Shown one piece after another: positions 35,957 to 43,842 of a stretch of 64,000 bases of DNA. Each line of letters begins with the position of its first letter. Position 1 is the first letter of the stretch. Location: positions 62,001 through 126,000 of the forward strand of contig NZ_SNZC01000004.1 of the NCBI RefSeq assembly GCF_004363695.1. The letters run 5' to 3'. The position numbers and the translations under genes are program-made. The notes under the pieces were generated by a model. The model had not been told where the DNA came from and made no database searches. It saw only the letters and a list, made by a program, of their open reading frames with translations. This stretch comes from Flavobacterium cheniae (GTDB lineage Bacteria; Bacteroidota; Bacteroidia; Flavobacteriales; Flavobacteriaceae).

Positions 35957-38110
35957 ATGAAACGAATAGTGGAATTTATGAAAAGAAATTATAAGGTTAT
36001 ATTGTTGGTAACTGCTTTATCAGCAATATTATGGAGTTTTGTTCCTAGTGAAAAAAAGGAAGACCCAGAAAAAGACAAACTTTTGTTAGAACTGCTAACT
36101 TTTGTTTTAGAAAAAGGACATTATAGTCCGGTTGAGTTAAATGATGACTTTTCTAAAAAAGTGTACAGTAAATATTTGAACAATATTGACCCAACAAAAC
36201 GATTCTTTTTACAAAGTGATATAGATGAGTTCAGTAAATATGAAACTCAAATTGATGATATGATTAAAAATAAAGATTTAACATTCTTTAATTTAACTAA
36301 TTCTCGTTTGTTGAAAAGAATGAAAGAATCTAGAGCTATTTATGAAGAAATTTTAGATAAGCCTTTTGATTTCAAGATTAATGAAAGCATAAATGTAGAT
36401 TATGAAAAACTGCCATTTAGTAAAAATAAATCTGAATTAGTTGACAGATGGAGAAAGCAATTAAAGTTGTCTGCGCTTTCTTCTATTACAGATAAAGAGC
36501 AAATTGAGGAAGATAAAAAGAAAAATGATCCCAAATATGAAGTAAAATCATTTGAGACGCTTGAAAAAGAAGTTAGAGAAAATTCTTTAAAATCTTTAAA
36601 TGAATATTTTGATTTTATTGAAAAAGAGTTAGAAAGAGACGATTGGTTTGCAATATTTTTAAATTCAATTGTAGAACGTTTTGATCCACATACATTCTAT
36701 TTTTCTCCAGATGATAAAGAGAAATTTGATGTAAGTATGAGTGGAACTTTCCAAGGAATTGGTGCGCGTTTACAAAAGAAAGAATCTGGAGTTGAAGTTT
36801 CAGAATTAATTTCTGGTGGTCCGGCTTGGAGAGGAAAAGAATTAGAAGCTGGAGATTTAATCCTTAAAGTAGCTCAAGGAAAAGAGGAGCCACTTGATAT
36901 TGCAGGAATGCGTTTGGATGATGTAGTGAAAAAAATCAAAGGACCTAAAGGAACAGAAGTTCGATTAACAGTTAAAAAAGTTGACGGTACAATAAAAGTT
37001 ATTTCAATTATTAGAGATGAAGTTGAAACTGAAGAAACGTTTGCTAAATCTAGTGTAGTTGAGAAAGATGGTAAAAAATATGGAATTATTTATTTGCCAA
37101 AATTTTATATCAGTTTTGAAAACAAAGAAAATCGTGATGCCTTCAAAGACGTCGCAGCTGAAATCGAAAAATTAAAAGCACAAAACATCGATGGTCTTGT
37201 TATGGACTTGCGCGATAATGGAGGAGGTTCTTTGGAAACAGTTGTTAAAATGGTAGGATTGTTTATTCCAGAAGGGCCAATTGTTCAAGTAAAAGCTCCA
37301 GGAAGAAACCCTGAAATTTTACCAGACCCAGATAAAAGAGTACAATATGATGGTCCGCTTGTAGTAATGATTAATAATTTTTCGGCATCAGCTTCTGAAA
37401 TTTTTGCTGCAGCAATTCAAGATTATAAACGCGGAATTGTTGTTGGTAGTAAGCATTCTTATGGTAAAGGAACTGTTCAAAATATGATTGATTTAAATCA
37501 ATTTATTAGAGGTAATTCTTATGGTGATTTAGGAGCCTTAAAAACAACAATTCAGAAATTTTATAGAATTAATGGAGGCTCAACACAACGTGAAGGAGTA
37601 AAAAGTGATATTGTTTTTCCAGATCGTTTCGCCTATTTAGATATGGGAGAACGTGATGAAGAAAGTGCATTACCTTGGGATAAAATAGAACCTGCAAAAT
37701 ACCAACCGTTAAATATTAACTATGATAATGTAATTGCAAATAGTAAGAAAAGAATTGCTGCTAATCCAACTTTTAATCTTATTGATGAAAATGCAAAATG
37801 GATTTTTGAACGTAAAGATGAAAATGATTTCAGTTTAAATTTAAACGAATTTAATAAAGAAATTGCAGTTGCAGATGAGAAGATTAAGAAGTTTAAAGCT
37901 ATCTCAGACTATAAAAATAAGTATCAGTTTACTTCTTTACCCGATGAAGTTGCGCTGTTTGAAAAAGACACGTTATTGAAACAAAAAAGAGAGCGTTGGC
38001 ATGAAGACATGCAAAAGGATATTTATATGGAAGAGACTTTAAATGTCATATCTGATATTAAATTGTTAACTAAAGCAAAAGGATTTACTCAGAAATTGAG
38101 TATGAATTAA
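35957..38110 (+). CDS. Carboxy-terminal processing (tail-specific) protease, S41A
   Basis: Periplasmic Ser-Lys protease that trims or degrades envelope proteins from their C-termini. The start is set at ATG 35957 (717 residues); a frame reaching TTG 35915 is unlikely, and 35978 is another possible start. One N-terminal hydrophobic helix (VILLVTALSAILWSF) anchors or exports it. A helical Prc-type region comes first, then a PDZ domain (about 215-310), the S41 domain with NNFSASASEIFAAAIQDY (Ser) and SKHSYGKGTVQ (Lys), and a Prc-type C-terminal helical region. A terminator follows. It is divergent from surE. Confidence 0.93.
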   Translation: MKRIVEFMKRNYKVILLVTALSAILWSFVPSEKKEDPEKDKLLLELLTFVLEKGHYSPVELNDDFSKKVYSKYLNNIDPTKRFFLQSDIDEFSKYETQIDDMIKNKDLTFFNLTNSRLLKRMKESRAIYEEILDKPFDFKINESINVDYEKLPFSKNKSELVDRWRKQLKLSALSSITDKEQIEEDKKKNDPKYEVKSFETLEKEVRENSLKSLNEYFDFIEKELERDDWFAIFLNSIVERFDPHTFYFSPDDKEKFDVSMSGTFQGIGARLQKKESGVEVSELISGGPAWRGKELEAGDLILKVAQGKEEPLDIAGMRLDDVVKKIKGPKGTEVRLTVKKVDGTIKVISIIRDEVETEETFAKSSVVEKDGKKYGIIYLPKFYISFENKENRDAFKDVAAEIEKLKAQNIDGLVMDLRDNGGGSLETVVKMVGLFIPEGPIVQVKAPGRNPEILPDPDKRVQYDGPLVVMINNFSASASEIFAAAIQDYKRGIVVGSKHSYGKGTVQNMIDLNQFIRGNSYGDLGALKTTIQKFYRINGGSTQREGVKSDIVFPDRFAYLDMGERDEESALPWDKIEPAKYQPLNINYDNVIANSKKRIAANPTFNLIDENAKWIFERKDENDFSLNLNEFNKEIAVADEKIKKFKAISDYKNKYQFTSLPDEVALFEKDTLLKQKRERWHEDMQKDIYMEETLNVISDIKLLTKAKGFTQKLSMN

Positions 38111-38125
38111 TAAAGTAAAAGGAAC

Positions 38126-38158
38126 AAAAAAACCCGATTCGTGAGAATCGGGTTTTTT
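38126..38158. terminator. Bidirectional terminator after the tail-specific protease gene
   Basis: A 14-bp perfect stem built on AACCCGATTC (to 38140) and its complement (38145-38158), GTGA loop, flanked by A and T tracts. It serves both the protease gene and the convergent PLP-enzyme gene. Confidence 0.9.
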
Positions 38159-38175
38159 GTTTTTAGTTGTTTCTA

Positions 38176-39318
38176 CTAGTTAAAAGCTTGTTCTAAATCA
38201 GCTAATAAATCTTCGATATCTTCAATTCCAACACTCAAACGAACTAAATCATCTGAAATACCTACTTCTTTTCTCTTGTCTTCTGGAATAGAAGCATGTG
38301 TCATCAAAGCTGGGTGATTCGCTAACGATTCAACTCCTCCTAATGATTCTGCCAAAGTAAATACTTTTAAATTTTCTAAGAATTTAATCGCATCTTCTTT
38401 TTTACCTGACTTGAAAGTAAATGTTACCATTCCTCCAAAACCACTCATTTGCTTTTTAGCAATTTCATGAAATGGATGAGAAGCTAATCCCGGATAATAC
38501 ACTCTTTCTACTAAAGGATGATTGTCTAAATATGCTGCAACTTTTTCGCCATTTTCACAATGACGTTGTACGCGTAAGTGCAATGTTTTGATTCCTCTTA
38601 ATACTAAGAAAGAATCCATAGGTCCTAATGTTGCACCTGTTGCGAATTGTTTGAAATGTAATTCTTCGCCTAATGCTTTGTCTTTGATGATTAATGCTCC
38701 TGCAATAACATCTGAATGTCCTCCTAAATATTTAGTTGCCGAATGCATCACGATATCTGCACCTAAATCTAATGGTTTTTGTAAATATGGCGTTGCAAAA
38801 GTATTGTCTACAGCAAATAAGATATTGTGCTTTTTAGTAATCTGAGCAATCGCAGCTATATCCGCTAATTTCATTAATGGATTAGTCGGTGTTTCAACCC
38901 AAACTAATTTTGTGTTTTCATTGATTAACGATTGGAATTTCTCCAAATCATTCATATCTACAAAATGGAATTTGATACCGCTATCTTTATATAATCTTGT
39001 AAACAATCTATATGTTCCACCGTATAAATCGTCCATAGCGATGATTTCGTCACCTGCTTTGAACATGCGTAACAAACAATCGGTTGCTGCTAATCCTGAA
39101 GAAAAAGCTAAACCTCTTGCTCCATTTTCGATACTTGCTAAAGCCTCTTCTAAAGCGGTTCTTGTTGGATTTGCTGCTCTACTGTACTCGTAATCACCAA
39201 TTGGTTTTCCAGGACTTGATTGTACATAGGTCGATGTTTGAAACACCGGAGGCATTACCGCTCCCGTTACTTTTTCATGATGTTGTCCACCATGTATCGT
39301 TTTTGTATTGAATTTCAT
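38176..39318 (-). CDS. Cystathionine gamma-synthase/lyase family PLP enzyme
   Basis: A transsulfuration enzyme of the Cys/Met-metabolism PLP family, 380 residues. PLP-binding Lys196 is in HSATKYLGGHSDV. Other family motifs are YSRAANPTRTALEEALA, FSSGLAATDCLLRMF (phosphate site) and VETPTNPLMKLADI. Sequence alone does not separate gamma-synthase (MetB) from gamma-lyase (CGL) or methionine gamma-lyase; synthase or lyase is most likely. It stands alone with its own -7 box and no riboswitch-like leader. Confidence 0.9.
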   Translation of the reverse strand: MKFNTKTIHGGQHHEKVTGAVMPPVFQTSTYVQSSPGKPIGDYEYSRAANPTRTALEEALASIENGARGLAFSSGLAATDCLLRMFKAGDEIIAMDDLYGGTYRLFTRLYKDSGIKFHFVDMNDLEKFQSLINENTKLVWVETPTNPLMKLADIAAIAQITKKHNILFAVDNTFATPYLQKPLDLGADIVMHSATKYLGGHSDVIAGALIIKDKALGEELHFKQFATGATLGPMDSFLVLRGIKTLHLRVQRHCENGEKVAAYLDNHPLVERVYYPGLASHPFHEIAKKQMSGFGGMVTFTFKSGKKEDAIKFLENLKVFTLAESLGGVESLANHPALMTHASIPEDKRKEVGISDDLVRLSVGIEDIEDLLADLEQAFN

Positions 39319-39333
39319 TTTAAAAAATTTTTA

Positions 39334-39341
39334 CAAAGGTA
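39334..39341 (-). promoter_or_regulatory. -7 box of the PLP-enzyme gene
   Basis: TACCTTTG on the minus strand, perfect TAnnTTTG, 15 bases before the ATG. The leader is too short for a riboswitch. Confidence 0.6.
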
Positions 39342-39385
39342 AATAAAAGTTGTTTGATGCTGCTTTTTGAATCGTTAACAATTCG

Positions 39386-39841
39386 CTAAATATATTTTTT
39401 AATCGACATCATAATTCCCAAATGAATGCCTTCATGATAATTGTTAAATTCCATGGCTTCTTTCAATGTTCCCAAATGAAATCCGGTTTTGGTTTGATAC
39501 GGATGAAATTCTTTGAAAACGCCTGCTTCAAAATCGGATTTGGTTTTTCCAACCATTTCGGATAGTAATTTCTTGATTTCATCAACTTCTGCTTGCGTAG
39601 TTTTTCCATCTGGTCGTGAACCATTTTGATATTTCTCAAAAAGCGATTCTGGAATATACATTGGTAAACCTGATAAAGCATAAACCAATTTCTGTTGGGA
39701 AACTACAACGTGACCCAAATTCCAAATCAGATTATTACTCATTCCTGCTGGAATTGTATTGAGTTGCTCTAATGAATAATTATCAAAAAACTTCAAATAA
39801 ATATTTCTGCTGGTTTCCCAAATTCTGAAAGTTGCATTCAT
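39386..39841 (-). CDS. DinB-family (YfiT-like) four-helix protein
   Basis: A 151-residue protein of the DinB/YfiT superfamily, whose members are often metal-dependent thiol transferases or stress proteins. His residues at the expected positions are visible in NLIWNLGHVVVSQQKL and in NNYHEGIHLGIMMSI near the C-terminus, a likely three-His metal site. It is unrelated to DinB polymerase IV. It is transcribed alone, divergent from the ArsC-like gene. Confidence 0.85.
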   Translation of the reverse strand: MNATFRIWETSRNIYLKFFDNYSLEQLNTIPAGMSNNLIWNLGHVVVSQQKLVYALSGLPMYIPESLFEKYQNGSRPDGKTTQAEVDEIKKLLSEMVGKTKSDFEAGVFKEFHPYQTKTGFHLGTLKEAMEFNNYHEGIHLGIMMSIKKYI

Positions 39842-39888
39842 CTCTAATTTTTTTATAAAATTACTGATTTTTAGAATTCAAAAGGCTG

Positions 39889-39896
39889 TATTTTTG
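39889..39896 (+). promoter_or_regulatory. -7 box of the ArsC-like gene
   Basis: TATTTTTG, perfect TAnnTTTG, 25 bases before the start codon. Confidence 0.6.
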
Positions 39897-39921
39897 TGCC
39901 AGAAAATGAAAAACCAATAAA

Positions 39922-40278
39922 ATGAACAAGATATACTATTTGGCTTCGTGTGATACGTGCCGAAAAATCATTAAGTCATTACCAAATTCAAATAAATTAA
40001 CGTTTATTGATATTCGTCAAAATCCAATTTCGGAAAGCGATTTGGAAGAAATGTACCAACTTTCAGGAAGTTACGAAGCGCTTTTTAGCAAAAAAGCGCA
40101 ATTATATAAATCGTTAGGTTTAAAAGATAAAAATCTAACCGAAGCCGATTACAAAAAATATCTTTTAGAACATTACACGTTTTTGAGTCGTCCTGTTGTT
40201 CTTTTTAATGATGAAATTTTTATCGGGAACACGCAACCCAATGTCCTTAAATTAACGAAAGCCCTTCAAAGTGTCTAA
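39922..40278 (+). CDS. ArsC/Spx-family thioredoxin-fold protein
   Basis: A 118-residue cytosolic protein of the arsenate reductase (glutaredoxin-type) superfamily. The CxxC motif is Cys10-Asp-Thr-Cys13 (LASCDTCRK). The segment FLSRPVVLFNDEIFIGN matches the family RP motif. No other arsenic genes are nearby, so the substrate may not be arsenate. The next gene starts inside its stop region, implying coupling. Confidence 0.87.
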   Translation: MNKIYYLASCDTCRKIIKSLPNSNKLTFIDIRQNPISESDLEEMYQLSGSYEALFSKKAQLYKSLGLKDKNLTEADYKKYLLEHYTFLSRPVVLFNDEIFIGNTQPNVLKLTKALQSV

Positions 40279-41158
40279 AAGAAATTGGGCATTATTTGCC
40301 GCTACCTTAGTTTCCATTATTTACGGCGTAACCTTTACGATTGCTAAAGATGTTATGCCTAAATATGTTGACGCTTTCGGATTTATCGTCATGCGTGTTG
40401 GTGGTTCGGTAGTTTTATTTTGGCTGATTTCCTTTTTTGGACCCAAAGAAAAAATTGCCAAAGAAGATTTTCCTCGAATTATTGCTGCTGCGTTCTTCGG
40501 AGTTGCTTTTAATATGCTAACTTTTTTCAAAGGATTGAGTTACACTTCACCCATTATGGGAGCTGTTTTGATGGTTACTACGCCGATGATTGTTTTGGTT
40601 TTATCTGCATTCATCATGAAAGAACGAATGGAAAATCGAAAAGTTTTAGGAATCATTCTAGGCTTAGCTGGTACCGTAACTTTAATTCTCTACGGAAAAT
40701 CATTGGTAAACGCAACAAACGCAAGTTTAGGAAATTTATTGGTTTTTGTAAATGCGGTTTCATACGGATTTTACCTCATCATCGTGAAGAAATTAATGGA
40801 TAAATACAATGCCTTCACCTTCGTGAAATGGATTTATACCTTTGGATTCTTGATGGTATTACCTTTTGGTTGGGGCGAATTTCAAGCTATAGATTTCGTT
40901 AATTTACCAACGGATATTTTCTGGAAAATTGGTTTCGTAGTGGTGTTTTCAACGTTCTTAACGTATTTGCTAAATTTAGTTTCCATGCGCGAATTAAAAC
41001 CCACAACTGTAGCGGTTTTCATTTATTTACAACCACTTTTTGCCACTATTTTCGCTGTAAGTTTAGGAAAAGACGACTTGAGTTTAGTAAAATTGATTTC
41101 GGCGGTGTTGATATTTGTCGGTGTTTATTTGGTAACCCAAAAGAAATCTGCTTCATAA
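40271..41158 (+). CDS. EamA/DMT-family transporter
   Basis: A 295-residue inner-membrane protein with ten predicted helices arranged as two EamA repeats (1-140 and 150-290), typical of drug/metabolite exporters. The start is GTG at 40271, overlapping the previous stop by eight bases; it is the only start that gives a full first helix (NWALFAATLVSIIYGVTF). The substrate is unknown. A 30-bp dispersed repeat lies just after its stop. Confidence 0.88.
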   Translation: MSKRNWALFAATLVSIIYGVTFTIAKDVMPKYVDAFGFIVMRVGGSVVLFWLISFFGPKEKIAKEDFPRIIAAAFFGVAFNMLTFFKGLSYTSPIMGAVLMVTTPMIVLVLSAFIMKERMENRKVLGIILGLAGTVTLILYGKSLVNATNASLGNLLVFVNAVSYGFYLIIVKKLMDKYNAFTFVKWIYTFGFLMVLPFGWGEFQAIDFVNLPTDIFWKIGFVVVFSTFLTYLLNLVSMRELKPTTVAVFIYLQPLFATIFAVSLGKDDLSLVKLISAVLIFVGVYLVTQKKSAS

Positions 41159-41172
41159 TCAGAATTTCTTTA

Positions 41173-41202
41173 CTGAACACTAAAAACTGAACACTGAACA
41201 CT
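41173..41202. repeat. 30-bp dispersed intergenic repeat, copy A
   Basis: This stretch matches 53038-53067 in 27 of 30 positions on the same strand. It is built from the nonamer CTGAACACT and variants, three times over. It lies between the EamA gene and the yicC promoter. Confidence 0.8.
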
Positions 41203-41208
41203 TTTTCT

Positions 41209-41216
41209 TATCTTTG
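41209..41216 (+). promoter_or_regulatory. -7 box of the yicC promoter
   Basis: TATCTTTG, perfect TAnnTTTG, 19 bases before the yicC ATG. The region where a -33 box would lie is occupied by the 30-bp repeat. Confidence 0.6.
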
Positions 41217-41235
41217 AAGACATTTTTATAACAAT

Positions 41236-42096
41236 ATGATACAATCCATGACGGGTTTTGGGAAAGCTTCTTTGCAATTACCAACCAAAAAAATTACCGT
41301 AGAAATCAAATCACTAAACAGTAAAGGTTTAGACTTAAATACGCGAATGCCATCGGTTTTTCGTGAGATGGAATTGGGTTTACGCAATCAAATTTCGCAA
41401 CGTTTAGAGCGTGGAAAAGTTGATTTTTCGCTTTATGTGGAAGTAACTGGCGAAGAAACGACTTCAAAAATCAATGTACCAATTATAAAAGGGTACATCA
41501 ATCAAATGAAAGCCGTGATTCCAAATGCAGATGAAACGGAATTAATGAAAATGGCAGTTCGTATGCCCGATGCTTTAAAAACAGAGCGCGACGAAATTGA
41601 TGAAAACGAATGGAAACAAATCCAAACCGTGATTGATGAAGCGTTGGAAAATATCGCGAATTTTAGAAAAGACGAAGGTGCTTCATTAGAAAAAGAATTC
41701 CAATTGCGTATCGGAAATATCAATAATTTAATGACCGAAGCGGTTTCTTATGATGCTGAACGCGTTGAAACGGTAAAAACTCGTTTAAGAACTGCTTTAG
41801 ATGAATTAAAAGTCAATGTTGATGAAAATCGTTTCGAACAAGAATTGATTTTTTATTTAGAAAAATACGACATTACTGAAGAAAAAGTACGTTTGGGCAA
41901 CCATTTGAGCTATTTCTTAGAAACTTTAAATGGAACGGAAGCTAACGGAAGAAAATTAGGTTTCATCACACAAGAAATGGGAAGAGAAATCAACACCATG
42001 GGTTCGAAATCCAACCACACCGAAATGCAAAAATTGGTGGTAATGATGAAAGATGAATTGGAGAAAATTAAGGAGCAAGTTTTGAATGTATTGTAA
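41236..42096 (+). CDS. yicC: YicC-family endoribonuclease
   Basis: A 286-residue protein. The N-terminus MIQSMTGFGKA and the C-terminus GSKSNHTEMQKLVVMMKDELEKIKEQVLNV are the two ends of the YicC family; DUF1732 covers the C-terminal third. E. coli YicC is an endoribonuclease that affects the RyhB small RNA. In many bacteria it lies next to gmk; here one unrelated membrane ORF separates the two. Confidence 0.94.
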   Translation: MIQSMTGFGKASLQLPTKKITVEIKSLNSKGLDLNTRMPSVFREMELGLRNQISQRLERGKVDFSLYVEVTGEETTSKINVPIIKGYINQMKAVIPNADETELMKMAVRMPDALKTERDEIDENEWKQIQTVIDEALENIANFRKDEGASLEKEFQLRIGNINNLMTEAVSYDAERVETVKTRLRTALDELKVNVDENRFEQELIFYLEKYDITEEKVRLGNHLSYFLETLNGTEANGRKLGFITQEMGREINTMGSKSNHTEMQKLVVMMKDELEKIKEQVLNVL

Positions 42097-42105
42097 TCGG
42101 ATAAG

Positions 42106-42495
42106 ATGGGAATTATTCTATTGTTTTATTTTATTATCATTTTTGTAATTATAGGATTATCCATTTTACAGATTTTTAAATTGAGAAAAGAAATCAATTT
42201 TAATAAAACAATATTTTACAGCATTTTAGTATCAATACTTTTTTTACTCATTACCGATTTAAAATATGCAAATTCAAAGGAAGTATATGCTTTCGAACCT
42301 TTTTTTCTGATTCCATTTATGACAATAGTTATTCCTTTTGTTTTGGGAGCTATTCTAAATGTTTTAAAAAAAGAAAAATTAAAAATTATTTCTAATTCAT
42401 TAATAATTAGTATTTTAATTTCAATTATAGTAATGATAATTTTTAATGAATATTTAGATGTAATCGAAAGGTTTAACTTGAAAATTTATTATTAA
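42106..42495 (+). CDS. Small hypothetical four-helix membrane protein
   Basis: A 129-residue protein with about four hydrophobic helices (MGIILLFYFIIIFVIIGLSI; FYSILVSILFLLITDLK; FFLIPFMTIVIPFVLGAIL; NSLIISILISIIVMIIF). No family is recognised. Its codon use is rich in ATT/TTT/AAT compared with its neighbours. It sits nine bases after yicC and 12 before gmk, so it should be expressed with them. It splits the usual yicC-gmk pair and may be a lineage-specific insertion. Confidence 0.65.
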   Translation: MGIILLFYFIIIFVIIGLSILQIFKLRKEINFNKTIFYSILVSILFLLITDLKYANSKEVYAFEPFFLIPFMTIVIPFVLGAILNVLKKEKLKIISNSLIISILISIIVMIIFNEYLDVIERFNLKIYY

Positions 42496-42507
42496 ACACA
42501 CAACACA

Positions 42508-43080
42508 ATGACCAACGGAAAATTATTAGTATTCTCTGCGCCATCGGGTTCAGGAAAAACCACTATAGTACGACATTTATTAGCCCAACCCGATTTGAAT
42601 TTAGAATTTTCAATTTCATGTACAACACGCGAACCACGTGGCGAAGAAGTACACGGGAAGGATTATTATTTCATCTCTTGGGACGAATTCAAAAAGCATA
42701 TTAAAGCGGAAGATTTTGTGGAATGGGAAGAAGTATATACCGATAATTTCTACGGCACTTTAAAAGCCGAAGTAGAACGCATTTGGGCTTTAGGAAAACA
42801 CGTAATTTTTGATATTGACGTCGCAGGCGGATTGCGTATTAAAAGCAAATTTCCAAACGAAACCTTAGCCGTTTTTGTAAAACCACCAAGTGTTGACGAA
42901 TTAAAACGTCGTTTAAAACAACGTTCTACTGAAAGCGAAGACAAAATCAACATGCGTATCGCAAAAGCATCGGTAGAATTAGCAACTGCACCACAATTTG
43001 ACACCATCATCAAAAATTATGATTTAGATGTGGCAAAAGAAGATGCGTACAAATTGGTAAAGGATTTTATTAGTAAATAA
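42508..43080 (+). CDS. gmk: Guanylate kinase
   Basis: Phosphorylates GMP to GDP in the cytosol. The protein is 190 residues. The P-loop is APSGSGKTT (11-19), and the GMP-binding region is SCTTREPRGEEVHGKDYYFIS. The lid region RRLKQRSTESEDKINMRIAKA is conserved. It is followed by a repeat-rich gap and nadD. Confidence 0.97.
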   Translation: MTNGKLLVFSAPSGSGKTTIVRHLLAQPDLNLEFSISCTTREPRGEEVHGKDYYFISWDEFKKHIKAEDFVEWEEVYTDNFYGTLKAEVERIWALGKHVIFDIDVAGGLRIKSKFPNETLAVFVKPPSVDELKRRLKQRSTESEDKINMRIAKASVELATAPQFDTIIKNYDLDVAKEDAYKLVKDFISK

Positions 43081-43128
43081 AAAGTATAGCACAAAGTCTC
43101 ACTAAGTTTTGCACCAAGTAGCACAAAA

Positions 43129-43172
43129 AACTTCGTGAAACTCTGTATAAAACTTCGTGAAACTCTGTGTAA
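43129..43172. repeat. Tandem 22-mer repeat between gmk and nadD
   Basis: Two adjacent 22-base units (43129-43150 and 43151-43172), identical at 21 positions, each beginning AACTTCGTGAAACTCTGT. Degenerate related words (GCACAAAGT, GCACCAAGT, GCACAAAA) precede them from 43089. The second unit ends five bases before the nadD ATG. Confidence 0.8.
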
Positions 43173-43177
43173 CAAAA

Positions 43178-43759
43178 ATGAAAATAGGTCTGTATTTCGG
43201 AACGTTTAATCCCATTCACATTGGGCACTTAATTATTGCCAATCATATGGCAGAGCATTCTGATTTGGATCAAATTTGGATGGTGGTTACACCGCACAAT
43301 CCGCATAAGCAAAAAAGTTCGTTATTAGATGATTACCATCGTTTGCATATGGTGCATTTAGCAACGGAAGATTTCCCAAAAATCCAACCTTCGGATATAG
43401 AATTCAAATTACCACAGCCGAATTATACCGTAAATACCTTAGCGCATTTACAAGAAAAATTTCCAAAACACGAATTTTCTTTAATCATGGGCGAAGACAA
43501 TTTGAACTCGCTCCACAAATGGAAAAACTACGAAGTTATTCTTAAAAATCATGATATTTATGTTTATCCGCGACTAAATTCAGGTGAAATTGATGAGCAA
43601 TTTATCAATCATGCAAAAATTCACAGAGTTGGTGCGCCAGTAATTGAATTATCCTCAACCTTCATTCGCGAAAGCATTAAAAAAGGTAAAAATGTAGTGC
43701 CGATGTTACCGAATAAAGTTTGGGAATATGTGGAGCATAATATGTTTTATAAGAAATAG
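43178..43759 (+). CDS. nadD: Nicotinate-nucleotide adenylyltransferase
   Basis: Makes nicotinate adenine dinucleotide from NaMN and ATP in NAD synthesis. The start at 43178 gives MKIGLYFGTFNPIHIGHL, the canonical nucleotidyltransferase motif at the N-terminus; a frame reaching 43157 would lie inside the tandem repeat. The protein is 193 residues. The second motif, SSTFIRESIKKGKNV, is present. It is probably in one transcription unit with yicC and gmk. Confidence 0.95.
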   Translation: MKIGLYFGTFNPIHIGHLIIANHMAEHSDLDQIWMVVTPHNPHKQKSSLLDDYHRLHMVHLATEDFPKIQPSDIEFKLPQPNYTVNTLAHLQEKFPKHEFSLIMGEDNLNSLHKWKNYEVILKNHDIYVYPRLNSGEIDEQFINHAKIHRVGAPVIELSSTFIRESIKKGKNVVPMLPNKVWEYVEHNMFYKK

Positions 43760-43798
43760 ATTAACATTCCTTTACCATTCGTTCCCAATCCCATTGCG

Positions 43799-43806
43799 TA
43801 ACTTTG
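43799..43806 (+). promoter_or_regulatory. -7 box of the yqhD-like gene
   Basis: TAACTTTG, perfect TAnnTTTG, 36 bases before the start. The predicted transcript would begin at or next to the hairpin at 43812-43832. Confidence 0.55.
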
Positions 43807-43811
43807 TCGAG

Positions 43812-43832
43812 ATGCTGAACTAAATTCAGCAT
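43812..43832. repeat. Palindromic element in the yqhD leader
   Basis: ATGCTGAA (43812-43819), loop CTAAA and TTCAGCAT (43825-43832): a perfect 8-bp hairpin ten bases upstream of the start codon. There is no T tract. The GATGCTGAA...TTCAGCAT type of element looks like a dispersed palindromic repeat. Confidence 0.65.
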
Positions 43833-43842
43833 GATAATTATT

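Noticed and set aside
39319..39385. SAM riboswitch before the transsulfuration enzyme
   Set aside because: The leader after the -7 box is about 15 bases, too short for any riboswitch.
43089..43172. CRISPR-like array
   Set aside because: Only two adjacent 22-base units with no spacers and no cas genes; a simple tandem repeat.
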